Below are positions 52,894-60,188 of a stretch of 64,000 nucleotides of DNA, in pieces (within the stretch, counting starts at the first letter, position 1; each line of letters opens with the position of its first letter). This stretch comes from an uncultured Erysipelotrichales bacterium. GTDB taxonomy: Bacteria > Bacillota_I > Bacilli_A > Erysipelotrichales > Coprobacillaceae. Location: assembly GCA_910579135.1 (NCBI GenBank), contig CAJTTM010000004.1, positions 55,656-119,655 on the forward strand. The letters run 5' to 3'. The position numbers were made by a program, and so were the translations under genes. The notes beneath the pieces are model-generated. The model was given only the letters and a program-made list of their open reading frames with translations. It made no database searches and was not told the origin of the DNA.

Positions 52894-53480
52894 TTAGTTA
52901 TTTAATACCTTATGGAGTTGATGTTTTAATATTTCTTACTATCTTATATTGGTTTCATATTTTAAAAAAAGATTATAAAAAAATAATTTTTATAATTATT
53001 ATTTATCTTACTCTAAATATTGGATTAAAAATCATATTGAATCATATAGAATTAAATACAATTTTAGTAAATAATCTATTAACAATGACTATATCGTTTT
53101 TTAGTTCATTATTATTATCTATTACAATCTCTACAAATAAATATAAAGCAATATTATTAACTTTTTTTATCTTGTTTATCAGTCATATTTTAGAATCCTC
53201 TCTAACATTTATTAATATATGATATATAGATTTCAATAGAATAATAAAAAATTTCTTAGTTCCTCTTGTTATACCAATTATTATTTTATTAGATAAATTT
53301 AATTATTTATCATTTCAAAGAGAATCAATTATTATTAATATGATTTTTATTACTATTTTAAGTATAATAAGAGTATATTATATAAATGAAGTTACTTATG
53401 GTGAAAATACCTTAATAATCAATATGATTTCATTTATTATATGGACTGCTATGAATAAATTTTTAACTTATAAGTATTAG
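52890..53480 (+). pseudogene. Membrane protein gene interrupted by an in-frame TGA
   Basis: A first open part of 110 codons (four hydrophobic helices, opening MISYLIPYGVDVLIFLTILYW) ends at TGA 53220-53222. The same frame then continues for 85 codons of equally hydrophobic sequence (YIDFNRIIKNFLVPLVIPIII...) to TAG at 53478-53480. Together they would make a 195-codon, six-to-seven-helix protein resembling the sensor half of AgrC-like kinases (low confidence). A nonsense mutation is the simplest reading; TGA acts as an ordinary stop elsewhere here. Confidence 0.6.
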
Positions 53481-53540
53481 TATTAAAACAATATTATTAT
53501 AAAAATATACACATTTAATATCCTAGAAAGGAATGATTTC

Positions 53541-53744
53541 ATGAAGAAAATAAATAAATATGCTGATGATATTGGTCTGTTTTTCGCAATTTTTACTGGA
53601 AGATTATTTTATGAACATTTTGTTTCAAACCAATTACCAACATGTTTAAAATTTATCTTATTTATAAGTATTTACTTTATCATCTATTTTATGATTTCCT
53701 CTTTCATTAAAGGTATTTCTCATCTAATAAAAACAGACGATTAA
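53541..53744 (+). CDS. 67-residue two-helix membrane protein, array unit 3
   Basis: Third member of the small two-helix family, beginning MKKINKYADDIGLFFAIFTGRLFYEHFVSNQ; the first seven residues are identical to the frameshifted copy at 52444. It is intact and slightly longer, with a polar end (GISHLIKTDD). AAAGGAATGATTTC precedes the ATG, the same leader as the other copies. A strong terminator follows. The function is unknown. Confidence 0.7.
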   Translation: MKKINKYADDIGLFFAIFTGRLFYEHFVSNQLPTCLKFILFISIYFIIYFMISSFIKGISHLIKTDD

Positions 53745-53755
53745 AATAAATCTAA

Positions 53756-53797
53756 AAACAGAGAATTTAATTGAATCAAACCATTCTCTGTTTTTTT
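53756..53797 (+). terminator. Terminator of the small-gene array
   Basis: The stem AAACAGAGAAT / ATTCTCTGTTT is followed by seven T residues; it is related in sequence to the terminator of unit 1. Confidence 0.85.
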
Positions 53798-53842
53798 AAT
53801 CAGATTATTTTATTATAATAAATCAATAACTCATATATAATT

Positions 53843-53887
53843 TTGGACAAGATGTCCAATGACACCTCTGTTTTATACCCTTATAAT
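53843..53887 (+). promoter_or_regulatory. Palindromic operator-like site, copy 2, with promoter
   Basis: TTGGAC-AAGAT-GTCCAA followed by TGACA matches the site at 34358-34380. TGACAC (53860-53865), 16 bases and TATAAT (53882-53887) form a promoter, so the dyad sits just upstream of the -35. Confidence 0.6.
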
Positions 53888-53976
53888 AGGTTTATAGAAA
53901 CTTTTTTTAAAAATTTGTAAGAAAAAAAAGAAAAATCCTCTTTTTATTTATATAGAATAATAGGAGAAAAAATATA

Positions 53977-54888
53977 ATGAATGCAAAAACAAAAAAAGAT
54001 GTCTTATCCGATATCAAAATTATGACTTTATTTAATACCCCTATGATTGATGCTGTATTCTCTCATAAAGAATGTGTTAAAGAACTTCTTTATTCTCTTT
54101 TTGAACAACATATACATATTAGGAAAACTCAAACTGAATATTTTGTGAGTAATCTTCATGGAAAAGAAGCTCGACTTGATATTCTAGTAGAAAGCATAGA
54201 TCATGGTTTTATTGATATAGAAATTCAAAAAGAGAATATAGAATATCTATGCAAACGAGCAAGATTCTATTTTAGTGGAATGGATAATCATGTTGTCGAA
54301 AAGGGAGAGTTTTATGAAGGTATGCCAGACTGTTATGTGATCTTTATATGTCAGAAAGATCAGTTTAAGAAGGGCTTACCGATGTATCATATCCATAATA
54401 CAGTAGATGAAACAGGAGAGAGAGTTAATAATGGTCAGGAATTGATTATTGTCAATGGAGAGTATAGAGATGAAAGTACACTGATAGGTAAACTAATGCA
54501 TGATTTTTCTTGCATTGATCCTAATGAAATGTATAGTGAAGTGTTAAAAAGATGGATGAAATATTATAAAGAGGAAGAGGGAGGAGTAAGTGAAATGTGT
54601 GAAATATGTGAACAGTTAAAAGAGATGGGAAGAATTGAAGGAGAACTTATAGGAATAAGCAAGGGAGAAATCATTGGAGAGAAAAGAGGATATACCAATG
54701 ATAAAGCTGAAGGGAAAATAGAGAAAGCAAGTCAAATAACTATTAATCTATTGAAAAGAAAATTAGGATCTTTACCGGAATATATTATTAGCAAAATCAA
54801 AGATAGCGATGAAATGACATTAGATGCTTTAGCATTTAATATTTTTGATATTGATAAAGAAGAAGATATCTTAAAGTATGTTCATTAA
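53977..54888 (+). CDS. Rpn-family PD-(D/E)XK nuclease / putative transposase
   Basis: A 303-residue protein of the recombination-promoting nuclease family. The N-terminal DIKIMTLFNTPMIDAVFSHKE and the catalytic core ARLDILVESIDHGFIDIEIQKEN (near 66-88, Asp...Glu-x-Gln/Lys pattern of PD-(D/E)XK) are clear, followed by RARFYFSGMDN. The C-terminal 90 residues are charged and helical (IGISKGEIIGEKRG), as usual. Rpn proteins cut DNA and promote RecA-independent transfer of segments, and some act in phage defence. AGGAGAAA precedes the ATG. It shares its operator-like site with the operon ending at 32629. Confidence 0.87.
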   Translation: MNAKTKKDVLSDIKIMTLFNTPMIDAVFSHKECVKELLYSLFEQHIHIRKTQTEYFVSNLHGKEARLDILVESIDHGFIDIEIQKENIEYLCKRARFYFSGMDNHVVEKGEFYEGMPDCYVIFICQKDQFKKGLPMYHIHNTVDETGERVNNGQELIIVNGEYRDESTLIGKLMHDFSCIDPNEMYSEVLKRWMKYYKEEEGGVSEMCEICEQLKEMGRIEGELIGISKGEIIGEKRGYTNDKAEGKIEKASQITINLLKRKLGSLPEYIISKIKDSDEMTLDALAFNIFDIDKEEDILKYVH

Positions 54889-54964
54889 ATGTTATAATCT
54901 TAATTTAACACAATGGTATCAACTATTGTGTTATTATTTTATATATTAAATGAGTTAAAAACTT

Positions 54965-54997
54965 ACCAATTTGCACGTAAAAGCAACCAATTTGCAC
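54965..54997 (+). promoter_or_regulatory. LytTR-type tandem operator, site 5
   Basis: ACCAATTTGCAC occurs perfectly twice (54965-54976 and 54986-54997, period 21 bp). A TATATAAT box follows about 27 bases later. It drives the gene at 55067. Confidence 0.88.
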
Positions 54998-55066
54998 ATT
55001 GTCACCAAAAATTCACTATAATAATATATAATTAAATCACAATATATATTATTGGAGGAATTTCAA

Positions 55067-55570
55067 ATGAATAATAAAATTAAATATATAATTGCTATTA
55101 TGATAATTATTTTAGGTATTATCGTTTATACAATAAATAGTCAAAAGGATATTATCTATAATCCTCAAATTATTAATAACATAGAAGATTATAAAATTGA
55201 AGAAACGAGTCGATATATCATATTATATGATACTCAAGATAAAAAATATTATTTAACAAAGATTGAATCTTATGGTCTTAATGAAAAGTTACTTGCCTTA
55301 GGAAAAGAACCAGTTAATTTTAAAGAAAGTAAAGATGGTCTGTTGACATTAATTGCCTCAAAATATCATATAACATTCTATAAAACAGGATATCAAAAAC
55401 AAGTGGATAAACACAATGATATTACTCAAATTGGCTTAATTGAAAAGAGTTGTGATTTTAAAAATAAAACCATCCAATTATTACATAATAAAAGATTGGC
55501 TTTTTGTCATATTCCTTTTGAACATTATGATAAATATATTGCAATAGATTTAATTGAATCTAATAAATAA
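55067..55570 (+). CDS. Membrane-anchored protein under LytTR-type control
   Basis: A 167-residue protein with one N-terminal helix (MNNKIKYIIAIMIIILGIIVYTIN) and an extracellular domain of mixed alpha/beta character (SRYIILYDTQDKKYYLTKIESYGLNEKLLALGKEPVNF...). No family is recognised. The ATG at 55067 is chosen because GGAGG lies just upstream; a TTG before it overlaps that site. It carries the best-conserved tandem operator (site 5), so it is a probable direct target of the regulator encoded 4 kb away, separated by the Rpn gene. Confidence 0.75.
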   Translation: MNNKIKYIIAIMIIILGIIVYTINSQKDIIYNPQIINNIEDYKIEETSRYIILYDTQDKKYYLTKIESYGLNEKLLALGKEPVNFKESKDGLLTLIASKYHITFYKTGYQKQVDKHNDITQIGLIEKSCDFKNKTIQLLHNKRLAFCHIPFEHYDKYIAIDLIESNK

Positions 55571-55596
55571 GTGGGACTTTTCATCCCACTTTTATA
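55567..55596. terminator. Bidirectional terminator
   Basis: The stem AAGTGGGA / TCCCACTT with T-rich flanks on both strands lies between convergent genes. Confidence 0.85.
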
Positions 55597-56758
55597 TATA
55601 AGAATGTTCTACCTGTATGATACAGCTATAACTTTGATTTAATTGTTTAATCTTTTCTTCAATAATCTTTCTTATAACTGCATGTTTTGTTTGATCACTA
55701 AAAGGAACTTGAACATCAAAAATAAACTTAACCTTTTCCCTTCCATAGATGACTCTAAAATCATGAATAGAGTATTCTTCACTAATACCTTTCACAATCT
55801 TTTCAACTTCTTGTTTTAATTGTTGTGTTCTTTCATTCTTGGTATCTACAGGATCCATATGAATAGTAGTTAAAATATTAAAATGTGATAATAGATTTCT
55901 CTCTAGTGCATCAATTTGATCATGGACTTCCATCATATCTTCATGGCAATCAACCTCTGCATGAAAAGTCATATACTTTCTTCCTGGTCCATAATCATGT
56001 ATCATAAAATCATGTATTCCTACAACCTTATCATATAATTCAATATATTCATATATCTGATTTATTAATTCTTTATCAGGTGCCATACCTAGCAATGGAT
56101 CAACTGTATCTTTAAAAATATCTATACCAGACTTTAATACAACTAAAGATACACATACACCTATAATACCATCTATTTCAATAGATGAAAACAATCCAAC
56201 AATTAATGAAAAAAGTGTTGCAGAAGTAGTAAAAACATCATTTAAACTATCTCTAGCAGCTGCTTTTAATGATAAAGAATGAATCATGTCCCCTGCTTTA
56301 TTATTAAAATAATACATCCAAAGTTTTATCAATATTGAAACAATAATTACGATGATTGCTGAATATTCAAATAAAACCTCTGTTGGTTGAATAACTTTTA
56401 TAATAGAATCTTTCAAAGAAGAAAAACCAACTAATAATATTAAAAAAGAAATAACCAATCCTACAATATATTCATATCTACCGTGTCCATAAGGATGATC
56501 TTTATCTGGATGCTTAATAGCTAGTTTAAAACCAAATAATGTCGCAATATTACTTCCAACATCAGATAAATTATTAAAACCATCAGCACATAAAGCGGAA
56601 CTATGAATCATAAAACCAAATAATAATTTAAAGATCACCATAATCATATTACAAACAATAGAAAGAATACTACATAATGTTCCATATCTTTCTCTTACCT
56701 TTACATTATCAGTATTCTTATAATCTTTTATAAAACTTTTAATTATAAATTGAAACAT
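55592..56758 (-). CDS. Cation diffusion facilitator (metal efflux)
   Basis: A 388-residue CDF transporter. Five to six helices are followed by a C-terminal cytosolic domain (about 210-388). Metal-site motifs are SALCADGFNNLSDVGSNI (helix 2, the DxxxD-type site near 58-66), DHPYGHGRYEYI (the conserved HPYGH/R loop near 86-97) and AARDSLNDVFTTSAT (helix 5, HxxxD equivalent written DSLND). It exports divalent metal such as Zn, Fe or Mn in exchange for protons. The C-terminal extension is longer than usual. GGGGG precedes the ATG. Confidence 0.92.
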   Translation of the reverse strand: MFQFIIKSFIKDYKNTDNVKVRERYGTLCSILSIVCNMIMVIFKLLFGFMIHSSALCADGFNNLSDVGSNIATLFGFKLAIKHPDKDHPYGHGRYEYIVGLVISFLILLVGFSSLKDSIIKVIQPTEVLFEYSAIIVIIVSILIKLWMYYFNNKAGDMIHSLSLKAAARDSLNDVFTTSATLFSLIVGLFSSIEIDGIIGVCVSLVVLKSGIDIFKDTVDPLLGMAPDKELINQIYEYIELYDKVVGIHDFMIHDYGPGRKYMTFHAEVDCHEDMMEVHDQIDALERNLLSHFNILTTIHMDPVDTKNERTQQLKQEVEKIVKGISEEYSIHDFRVIYGREKVKFIFDVQVPFSDQTKHAVIRKIIEEKIKQLNQSYSCIIQVEHSYI

Positions 56759-56773
56759 TCAATTCCCCCTAGA

Positions 56774-57124
56774 TTAAAATATATGCTCAATTCTCTTTAA
56801 ATATACATCTCTAGCTGAAACTGTTAATAGTTCAACATCTTCAAGTTCACTTATATAACCTTTCATTTTTTCACTATCTACTTTCTTGTTTGCTAGTTTC
56901 GCAAGTGTTTCTATCAACATAGGATTATCATCCTTAAAATAAGCATATCCATCATTATTAAACAATGGATTATTTATTAAAACATTTAAACATGCTACAT
57001 AAGCCCATTTGACTTCCAATCTCACTAGCTTATATTCACTGCTATTAAATAACAAATCAGGTACATAATAAGGTTGACACTCCTTTTTTAATTTTTCTAT
57101 TAACTTCTTATCATAAAATTCCAT
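56774..57124 (-). CDS. Small protein of unknown function
   Basis: A 116-residue mostly helical protein (EFYDKKLIEKLKKECQPYYVPDLLFNSSEYKLVRLEVKWAYVACLNVLINNP). It has no membrane segment or recognised motif. It lies between the PHP phosphatase (4 bases upstream in the transcript) and the CDF gene (15 bases downstream), in one three-gene operon. A ribosome site (GGAGGAA) is present. Confidence 0.75.
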   Translation of the reverse strand: MEFYDKKLIEKLKKECQPYYVPDLLFNSSEYKLVRLEVKWAYVACLNVLINNPLFNNDGYAYFKDDNPMLIETLAKLANKKVDSEKMKGYISELEDVELLTVSARDVYLKRIEHIF

Positions 57125-57128
57125 TTTT

Positions 57129-57920
57129 CTATTCCTCCCTTACTCTCTTAGAAAATGTAGATATATCTTCAAATCCAATTCGTTGATATTCTTTTATCAC
57201 ATCATCAACATGCTCTCCAACTCTATCACTTGTATGACTATCCGTTCCTACCGTAATGATTCTACCACCTAAATCATAATATCTTTGAACCAATTCAAAA
57301 TTAGGAAAACCGCATGTTTTTAAATCTTTATATCCTGAAGTATTCACTTCAATTCCTTTATTCTTTTCAATTAAAACATTAAATATTTCATCAATTATAT
57401 CTTTATATAATTCGTGATGAACACTCTTATCTTTGTAAGGACCATATCTTGCAATATAATCTAAATGTCCAAGACAATTAAAACAATCAAAAGTCTTTAC
57501 ACACTCTAAAGTATTCATAAAAAACTCTCGATGTGCTTCTCCCTTTGTCTTTCCTTTAAAAAAATCAGCGGGATCATAAAACTCAGTTTGATGAATCACA
57601 TGAATAGAACCAATCACATAATCAAAATCATATGAATCAATAAATTCATTAATCTCGTCTATATAATCTAAATCAAGACCAATCTCTACTCCTATTTTGA
57701 TTTTGATTTGATCTTTATATTCTTCTTTTAGTAATTTTATTTCATGAAAATAGTTTTCTACATCTAATTCAAACGGACAATAAGGATAATGAAAATCCCT
57801 ATGATCACTAAAACATATTTCCTCCAATCCTTCTTCTATAGCCTTTAAAATATGTTCTCTAGGATTTGCTTCACTATCAGCGGAAAACCATGTATGCATA
57901 TGATAATCTATTTTTCTCAT
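57129..57920 (-). CDS. PHP-family phosphatase, HisJ-like
   Basis: A 263-residue metal-dependent phosphatase of the PHP/HisJ family. Metal ligands are visible: DYHMHTWFSADS (HxH near 6-8), FSDHRDF (near 37-43), GVEIGLD (Glu near 79), IGSIHVIH (near 104-111), CLGHLDYIARYG (near 149-160) and VGTDSHTSDRVG (DxH near 230-240). HisJ makes histidinol from its phosphate; no his genes are nearby, so another substrate is possible. Start at 57920 with GGTGAT upstream. It is first in the operon with the unknown protein and the CDF transporter. Confidence 0.88.
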   Translation of the reverse strand: MRKIDYHMHTWFSADSEANPREHILKAIEEGLEEICFSDHRDFHYPYCPFELDVENYFHEIKLLKEEYKDQIKIKIGVEIGLDLDYIDEINEFIDSYDFDYVIGSIHVIHQTEFYDPADFFKGKTKGEAHREFFMNTLECVKTFDCFNCLGHLDYIARYGPYKDKSVHHELYKDIIDEIFNVLIEKNKGIEVNTSGYKDLKTCGFPNFELVQRYYDLGGRIITVGTDSHTSDRVGEHVDDVIKEYQRIGFEDISTFSKRVREE

Positions 57921-58040
57921 TCTATCACCTACCTTATTTTAACATTTTTAACCACATTACTCAAACTATATTACTTTATTTCTAGTGTATATAATTTGTT
58001 TTTTTATAAAAAATGTGTATACTTAAAAATGGTGATAGGA

Positions 58041-58430
58041 TTGAAAGATATACATGATTTATTAAGAATAATGATTTTTATTGGTTATTTTAAAGAAGTA
58101 ACATTTGATGAAATTATGAATTATACTCATATTAATCATCAAAAAATAACATATATTTTAAATCAATTAATTCAAAACAATGATTTGTCTTTATTAAAGA
58201 ATAAATATACATTAACAAGAAAACCTAATCAATACCTTATTGTTGATATATTTAATCAATTTGATATTTTTAGAGATATAAAATGTGTTTACGAAGATAG
58301 AAAATGCGACATCTATGATGATTGTTCTCTTTGTTGTTTTTTTAAAGGATTAAAAGAACAATTTGATGAATATATTGATTTATATACATTAGATGACTTA
58401 ATAAGAGGAACTTGTCTAACTAATAAATAA
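58041..58430 (+). CDS. Rrf2-like winged-helix regulator with Cys cluster
   Basis: A 129-residue protein. The N-terminal part is a winged helix (IHDLLRIMIFIGYFKEVTFDEIMNYTHINHQKITYILNQLIQNNDLSLLKNKYTLTRKP). Residues about 86-101 carry a Cys group (KCDIYDDCSLCC), and the end TLDDLIRGT resembles the Rrf2 SLADLI pattern. Rrf2 proteins use such Cys to hold an Fe-S cluster or sense redox. The start is uncertain: TTG 58041 follows GGTGATAGG; an in-frame ATG at 58029 lacks a ribosome site. It is convergent with rubrerythrin, an oxidative-stress gene. Confidence 0.7.
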   Translation: MKDIHDLLRIMIFIGYFKEVTFDEIMNYTHINHQKITYILNQLIQNNDLSLLKNKYTLTRKPNQYLIVDIFNQFDIFRDIKCVYEDRKCDIYDDCSLCCFFKGLKEQFDEYIDLYTLDDLIRGTCLTNK

Positions 58431-58433
58431 AAT

Positions 58434-58455
58434 ATGAACCTCATCATGAGGTTCA
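58434..58455. terminator. Bidirectional terminator
   Basis: TGAACCTCAT-C-ATGAGGTTCA is a near-perfect hairpin between convergent genes, with T/A-rich flanks. Confidence 0.8.
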
Positions 58456-59049
58456 TTATTCTTTTGAATAGGGAGCTAAATTTAATCTTATAAAATATCC
58501 TTGATCATGATCACAAACTGGACATCTTTCTGGCGCTTGAGTTCCCTCAAAAATAAAGCCACAATTCAAACACATCCATCTTACTGTTGTATCCTCATGA
58601 TACAATTTTTGATTTTCAATATAATCTGCTACCATTTGAAAACGATCACCATGTGTTTTTTCTATTTCAGCAATATTCTTAAAATCAATTGCTACTTTCT
58701 GATAACCTTCTTGTTTTGCGATTTCACTAAAATGCTGATAAACATCTTGATATTCTTCATATTCATTATGTTTAGCACTTTTTAATACATCTAATAGATT
58801 ATTATATGTTTCAACAGGATATCCTCCATCAATAACAATCGTTTCTCCACTTAATTCCTTTAAATGATTAAAAAAGATCTCTGCATGTTCTTTTTCTTGA
58901 TTGGCAGTAAATTGAAATACATCTGCAATCCAATGTTGTTTTTCCTTAGTTGCAAGTCCAGCACCAAAAGTATATCTATTTCTGGCCTGTGATTCTCCAG
59001 CAAAAGCTCTCATTAAATTCTTAGCTGTTTCACTATCTTTAAAATTCAT
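58456..59049 (-). CDS. rbr: Rubrerythrin
   Basis: A 197-residue non-haem di-iron protein that reduces hydrogen peroxide in anaerobes. The N-terminal ferritin-like part has the iron ligands in FAGESQARNRYTF (near 17-29), NQEKEHAEIFF (near 50-60) and AEIEKTHGDRF (near 128-138). The C-terminal rubredoxin module has CLNCGFIFEG and CPVCDHDQGYF (four Cys, near 160-185). Length is normal. ATG 59049 follows GAGGTG. It is a single gene. Confidence 0.96.
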   Translation of the reverse strand: MNFKDSETAKNLMRAFAGESQARNRYTFGAGLATKEKQHWIADVFQFTANQEKEHAEIFFNHLKELSGETIVIDGGYPVETYNNLLDVLKSAKHNEYEEYQDVYQHFSEIAKQEGYQKVAIDFKNIAEIEKTHGDRFQMVADYIENQKLYHEDTTVRWMCLNCGFIFEGTQAPERCPVCDHDQGYFIRLNLAPYSKE

Positions 59050-59105
59050 TATTTTCACCTCATTTAAAGTATATCCGTATTCCTTTTATTCATACATTAA
59101 CTTTA

Positions 59106-59142
59106 TTAAAAAACGGAAACAATAATATGTCTCCATTTTAAA
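59106..59142 (-). terminator. Terminator of the rnf operon
   Basis: The minus-strand stem AAAATGGAGAC / GTTTCCGTTTT, with wobble pairs, is followed by TT-rich sequence after the rnfB stop. Confidence 0.6.
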
Positions 59143-59446
59143 CTGTAACTTTTAAAGTATTCCCTTCTAAATCTGGCGTTTCATTTAAATATTTTGCAAT
59201 CTCTTCTTTAACCTTTGCATTGGCAGCAACACAACTAGAAACCTTAGTTGCAGTCCCATCAACTAATGCATTCGCAAATCCTGCACATCCTGGATATCCA
59301 CAACCTCCACAATTTGCGCCTGGAAGTTTTTTGGTAACAACTTGAATACGTTCATCTTCTTCTACAACTAAGAAATGATTTGAAATTCCCAGGATAAGTC
59401 CTAATATCCCTCCAATAACTGCTAAAGCAACAACAGCTTGTATCAT
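59138..59446 (-). CDS. rnfB: RnfB, very short form
   Basis: A 102-residue RnfB. The N-terminal membrane helix (residues 3-25) and the Fe-S domain GANCGGCGYPGCAGFANALVDG...CVAAN (near 43-78) are intact. The protein ends there: the C-terminal ferredoxin-like domains with 8Fe-8S or more seen in typical RnfB (180-330 residues) are absent. The stop at 59138 is followed by a terminator and no continuing frame was noticed. ATG 59446 follows AGGAGG. RnfB normally accepts electrons from ferredoxin. Confidence 0.9.
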   Translation of the reverse strand: MIQAVVALAVIGGILGLILGISNHFLVVEEDERIQVVTKKLPGANCGGCGYPGCAGFANALVDGTATKVSSCVAANAKVKEEIAKYLNETPDLEGNTLKVTV

Positions 59447-59616
59447 ATATTTTCCTCCTTTTGATGAACTGAATGGTGAGAACATGTAATATTAGCACAA
59501 CCACTACATTCGCTCATTTCCTCACAGCCTTCTGGTTTAGGTGTTTTTTTATTCCATAAATAAGTCATAATATAAATAGTGACTAATAAAGCCATCCATA
59601 GTAATGCTGTAATCAT
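59443..59616 (-). CDS. Small Cys-rich membrane protein inside the rnf operon
   Basis: A 57-residue protein with one N-terminal helix (ITALLWMALLVTIYIMTYLW) and a Cys-rich tail (CEEMSECSGCANITCSHH: five Cys and two His). The Cys spacing resembles FeoB-associated Cys-rich or small Fe-S-like tails. ATG 59616 overlaps the rnfA stop (TAATG) and the end overlaps rnfB (ATGA). It may bind iron for, or carry electrons to, the Rnf complex (inference). Confidence 0.72.
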   Translation of the reverse strand: MITALLWMALLVTIYIMTYLWNKKTPKPEGCEEMSECSGCANITCSHHSVHQKEENI

Positions 59617-60188
59617 TATACAAGACCTGCGATTCCTGCAATAGCGCATGCCATGATTCCAGCAGTAATCAAAGCAATAGGAGTTCCTTTAAAACTCTCT
59701 GGTACATTTGCAATTTCTAATCTTTCTCTAATCAAAGCAAATACATAAATAACAATTGTAAAACCAAGAGGAACAGCTATCCCTGCAACTGCTGATTCCA
59801 ATAAACTATAGTTTGCAGATATATTATCTAAAGCAACACCTAATACAGCACAATTAGTTGTAATAAGAGGTAAATATACTCCCATTGCTTTATATATTTC
59901 TGGACTTGTTTTCTTTAAAAACATTTCTACAAATTGAACAAGAGAAGCAATAACTAAAATAAATGTAATTAAATCCATATATACAATATTTAGTGGAACT
60001 AATACATAATAATAAAGAAGCCATGTTACAATAGATGCAATAAAAATAACAAATGTAACTGCAAATCCCATATTCAATGCATTCTTTGGTTGTTTAGAAA
60101 CACCTAAAAGAGGACAGATTGCATAAAATTTACTTAAAACAACATTATTAACAAAAGTTAATCCTATAAACATACTTACAATATTCAT
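59616..60188 (-). CDS. rnfA: RnfA membrane subunit
   Basis: A 190-residue protein with six helices of the RnfA/NqrE type. Signature stretches are NVVLSKFYAICPLLGVSKQPKNALNMG (first loops) and LITTNCAVLGVAL with a conserved Cys of the intramembrane Fe-S site. It pairs with RnfE to form the inverted-repeat membrane core. Its ATG overlaps the rnfE stop (TAATG). Confidence 0.95.
   Translation of the reverse strand: MNIVSMFIGLTFVNNVVLSKFYAICPLLGVSKQPKNALNMGFAVTFVIFIASIVTWLLYYYVLVPLNIVYMDLITFILVIASLVQFVEMFLKKTSPEIYKAMGVYLPLITTNCAVLGVALDNISANYSLLESAVAGIAVPLGFTIVIYVFALIRERLEIANVPESFKGTPIALITAGIMACAIAGIAGLV

Noticed and set aside
53220..53222. TGA read as Trp or selenocysteine in the array gene
   Set aside because: TGA ends several sound genes here (for example the 31-codon ORFs and the sensor kinase), and no selenocysteine hairpin was noticed; a nonsense mutation is simpler.
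53977..54888. Complete transposon around the Rpn nuclease
   Set aside because: No terminal inverted repeats or target duplication are evident around the gene; it is better called a single Rpn gene.
48169..55570. A complete Agr quorum-sensing system
   Set aside because: AgrC-like and AgrA-like genes are present, but I found no AgrB peptidase and no Cys-containing AgrD precursor.
55592..57924. Nickel/cobalt riboswitch before the metal transporter or nik genes
   Set aside because: I looked for multi-stem conserved cores upstream of the CDF operon and nik operon and saw only simple AT-rich leaders.
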